A stretch of 64,000 nucleotides of DNA from Poecilobothrus nobilitatus (Eukaryota; Arthropoda; Insecta; Diptera; Dolichopodidae), in NCBI GenBank assembly GCA_947095535.1, contig OX352773.1:89624670-89688669 (forward strand), written 5' to 3'. Below, in pieces: positions 61,501 to 64,000 of the stretch. A program made the translations under genes and the position numbers. The notes under the pieces are model-generated. The model saw only the letters and a program-made list of their open reading frames with translations, was not told where the DNA came from and ran no database searches. The number at the start of each line of letters is the position of its first letter. The stretch's first letter is position 1.

Positions 61501-64000
61501 GATAAAAAATCCAAAAACGATTTTTTTTTTTCTGTAAAACACAAATTAACAAATATCTGATAAGATTTTCATGGATTTAATCAAACATATTATTTAATAG
61601 TTCTATAAATAAACAAAATATTCATCAAAATACATATTTGTTTTAATTTTCTTTTATTTTTTAAGTTTAAATTTAATTTTTGTTTTTTTAAAGAAATCAT
61701 ATTCATTTAAGTATCGAATCGATATGAGTATATTGAAAAACTTTTTTTTTTGAACGATGCTATATTTTTCTCAAACATATCCCATACATTATAATGTTTG
61801 TAAAAAAAATTTTTTTTTGTTTTGCATATGTATGCATATAGTTATGCCATTCGATAATTACATTTGTATACAGAAACATAAAAAAAAAAAAAAAAAAACA
61901 ATAACCCAACAATAACATATATTGATATATTATTTATATAATATATATATATATATCTTCATATTCATATATGTACATATTTTTTTAAATTGTTAAATAA
62001 TATGAAAATCAAATATAAATAGTATGACGTGATAATATCCTGTTGCAAACAAGGATAATAGAAACACGTTATTTTTTAACAATATTATAGAAATATCGAT
62101 TTGTATACTACACGTAAATGGGATCCATTTTATTTTATTTTTTTTTTTTGTTGTGTTTCTTATTAGAAATATGTGAATATCTATACATACACATATGAAT
62201 ATACATATGTATTTTATATATATATATATATAATATATATCCTTTAAGGTATTGTAATAGAATTTTCCTTGAATCTCAATTGAGAATATTGTAAACGTTT
62301 ATAAAATTAATATAACAACAGGAAATTTAAACATCTTATTAGATATACATAAAAATTTGCTTTTTTCTTTAAAAAAAAACAAAAAAAACTGAAAAAATAA
62401 GGATATACAGGGTGTCTATAATAACCGCTCGTAAAAAATAATTGTTATACTACAAAAAAAAAAAAAATAAGAAAGGGTAATAATAGATAACCTAGAATAA
62501 TACTTAAGATATGCTGTGTATTATTATTTAATATTTATTTTTTTTCTAAAATTTGTTCTTTAACTTTTATGAGTTTTTTATAACTACATATTTCATATTT
62601 TTTTTAATACTGTTATTTGATTTTTTATATATAGCATATAAGTATGTTGAAATATATAACTAAAACTATATTATAAGTTAAAGATATTAGTGTTGAGCGT
62701 TTAAACAGTTTTTAATAGTAATTAATTTGCTTTTTTTTTGTTTTTTTTTGTATCAATTTTTCTAGAAAAATTAATATTCTATTTTTTATTTTAAAATTGA
62801 GTTTATTGACTTTTTCATTTCATTTCAATTTCATCATGAAGGTATGTTTTGTGCCTCAGTAAAAAAAAAGTACATATATTGTATTAGAATGTATATAGAG
62901 TAAAAACTCATGAGCGCTGACAGAATTTTGTGTTAGGTGTTAAAAATGTTTGACAAACTTTGTGGAAAAGCTCAATCATTCCTGTAACCTAGCTTCTTTA
63001 TCAAAGTCAACTATTGTATTTTTATATATATGTTGTTTAAAACTTGAAATGTTGAATTCTTATAAACATAAAACCTAATATTAAATACTTTTTTATTGGT
63101 GTAAATTAAAAAATTAATAACCTTGTTTTTTAACGTTTGAAAAACGCAATAATCATTTTGTCACTTTGATTTTAGATTTTAAATGTACATATATTCAAAA
63201 GTTGCTGCTCTTTGATTTTTAGAATTGTTTTAGAATATGTACTATAAATTACATTACAAAGTGAATATTAATATATTTTTAATTGAGCTTCTACTGTTAT
63301 TATAAACCTACATATTATGTACATTTTCTTGTTATTTACTTATTCTTTTTATTAAAATTTTAGTTTAATTTTGGTACATATAAAAATTGTACAAAAAAAA
63401 AAAAAAAATTAATAAATATATCAAAAACCTAGGTGAACCGATTGTACCACCTTGAAATTACTGGCGGCGTCCATGAGTAGAGTATACCTTTTGAAACCGT
63501 TTGAAAATGTCATATAATAAAATTGTTTACAAATTGAATTTAAATTTTTTATATAATTTAAGAAAATTTTCACTGATTAAAAATAGTTTAAAACATCATA
63601 ACCAAAATATTTTATTTATTTTTCAATTAATAAAAGTACTAAAGTAAATTATTTCTATTTAAGAATGCATATTTGTTATCCATTGTCTTCCAAACCAAAT
63701 AAGTTTTAAATGTATGACTAATAATTTTCAGTTTAGTTTAAAATCAATTGCTTACAGATAACTACGATTAAAATTTAATTTATATTAGCATGAGAATGTT
63801 TTAGGAGATCTTAACTTTGTAAATTTATTGTTTTCAACTCCATAAATTAAAATAAATATTTAAGGGAATCGTATTCAAAATCCTGACTTGAAAGAACAAG
63901 TATACAACTCTTTTGCAGAATAAGTACGGTGTTATGAACGAACGGGTGCAACAACTGTTACATACTGGAGGGTTTACAATATCTGGGAAAAAAACTTATA
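58537..64000. other. Upstream or first-intron region of Sxl
   Basis: AT-rich with (AT)n near 61938 and 62217 and a TACAGGGTGTC word at 62407 resembling the foldback element at 19.5 kb. The missing first coding exon of Sxl should lie here or beyond. The only GC-richer minus-strand ATG with an AAG/GT (~63473-63450, MDAASNFK) is a weak candidate because its donor is poor. Confidence 0.35.

Noticed and set aside
63450..63473. MDAASNFK minus-strand ATG as the missing first Sxl exon
   Set aside because: Phase fits, but the donor AAG/GTGGTA is poor and the peptide does not resemble Sxl N termini.

Overview
This is a very AT-rich, gene-poor stretch of a eukaryotic nuclear genome, almost certainly from a fly (Diptera). 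The strongest taxonomic clue is an intron-containing Sex-lethal (Sxl) gene on the minus strand at 55.05-58.54 kb. It carries the fly-type [10 protein letters not shown] segment ahead of two canonical RNA-recognition motifs. Spliceosomal introns, insect-type core promoter motifs and many decayed insect-style transposons agree. No bacterial features, CRISPR arrays or operons are present.

Layout. 0-24 kb is a transposon graveyard: a Helitron helicase remnant (~570-1050), two copies of an unclassified repeat family (family A), 3' ends and internal pieces of several non-LTR retrotransposons (8.0-8.5, 17.0-18.0, 19.7-20.1, 20.6-20.9, 21.1-21.3 kb), a 1,366-bp non-autonomous hAT element with an 8-bp target duplication (13,840-15,205), foldback elements, a 476-bp direct duplication (22.0-23.0 kb) and a tRNA-Ser-like relic. 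25.1-31.8 kb is the gene island. A four-exon costars-domain gene (plus strand, 155 aa) is tail-to-tail with a complete four-exon CYP4-family cytochrome P450 (minus strand, 508 aa when the exons are joined). A small single-exon gene for a predicted secreted protein of unknown family (148 aa) lies inside CYP4 intron 2 on the same strand and has its own TATA/Inr-like promoter. CYP4 intron 1 holds a tRNA-derived SINE, a LINE fragment and a decayed second copy of the CYP4 terminal exon, which points to a collapsed tandem duplication.

32-55 kb is mostly an AT-rich desert of homopolymers and (AT)n arrays. It contains a third family A copy, a foldback MITE (35.56-36.05 kb), a 600-bp pogo-like MITE flanked by TA (36,774-37,373) and a 382-bp inverted-repeat element (53,415-53,796). 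55-58.5 kb is Sxl; its first coding exon was not found and probably lies in 58.5-64 kb or beyond. The recognised genes are not an obvious pathway: a putative cytoskeletal regulator, a membrane P450 with a nested secreted protein, and an RNA-binding splicing/translation regulator.

Coordinates of spliced genes were derived by hand from splice consensus, reading phase and protein homology. Transposon boundaries are approximate unless a target duplication is given.
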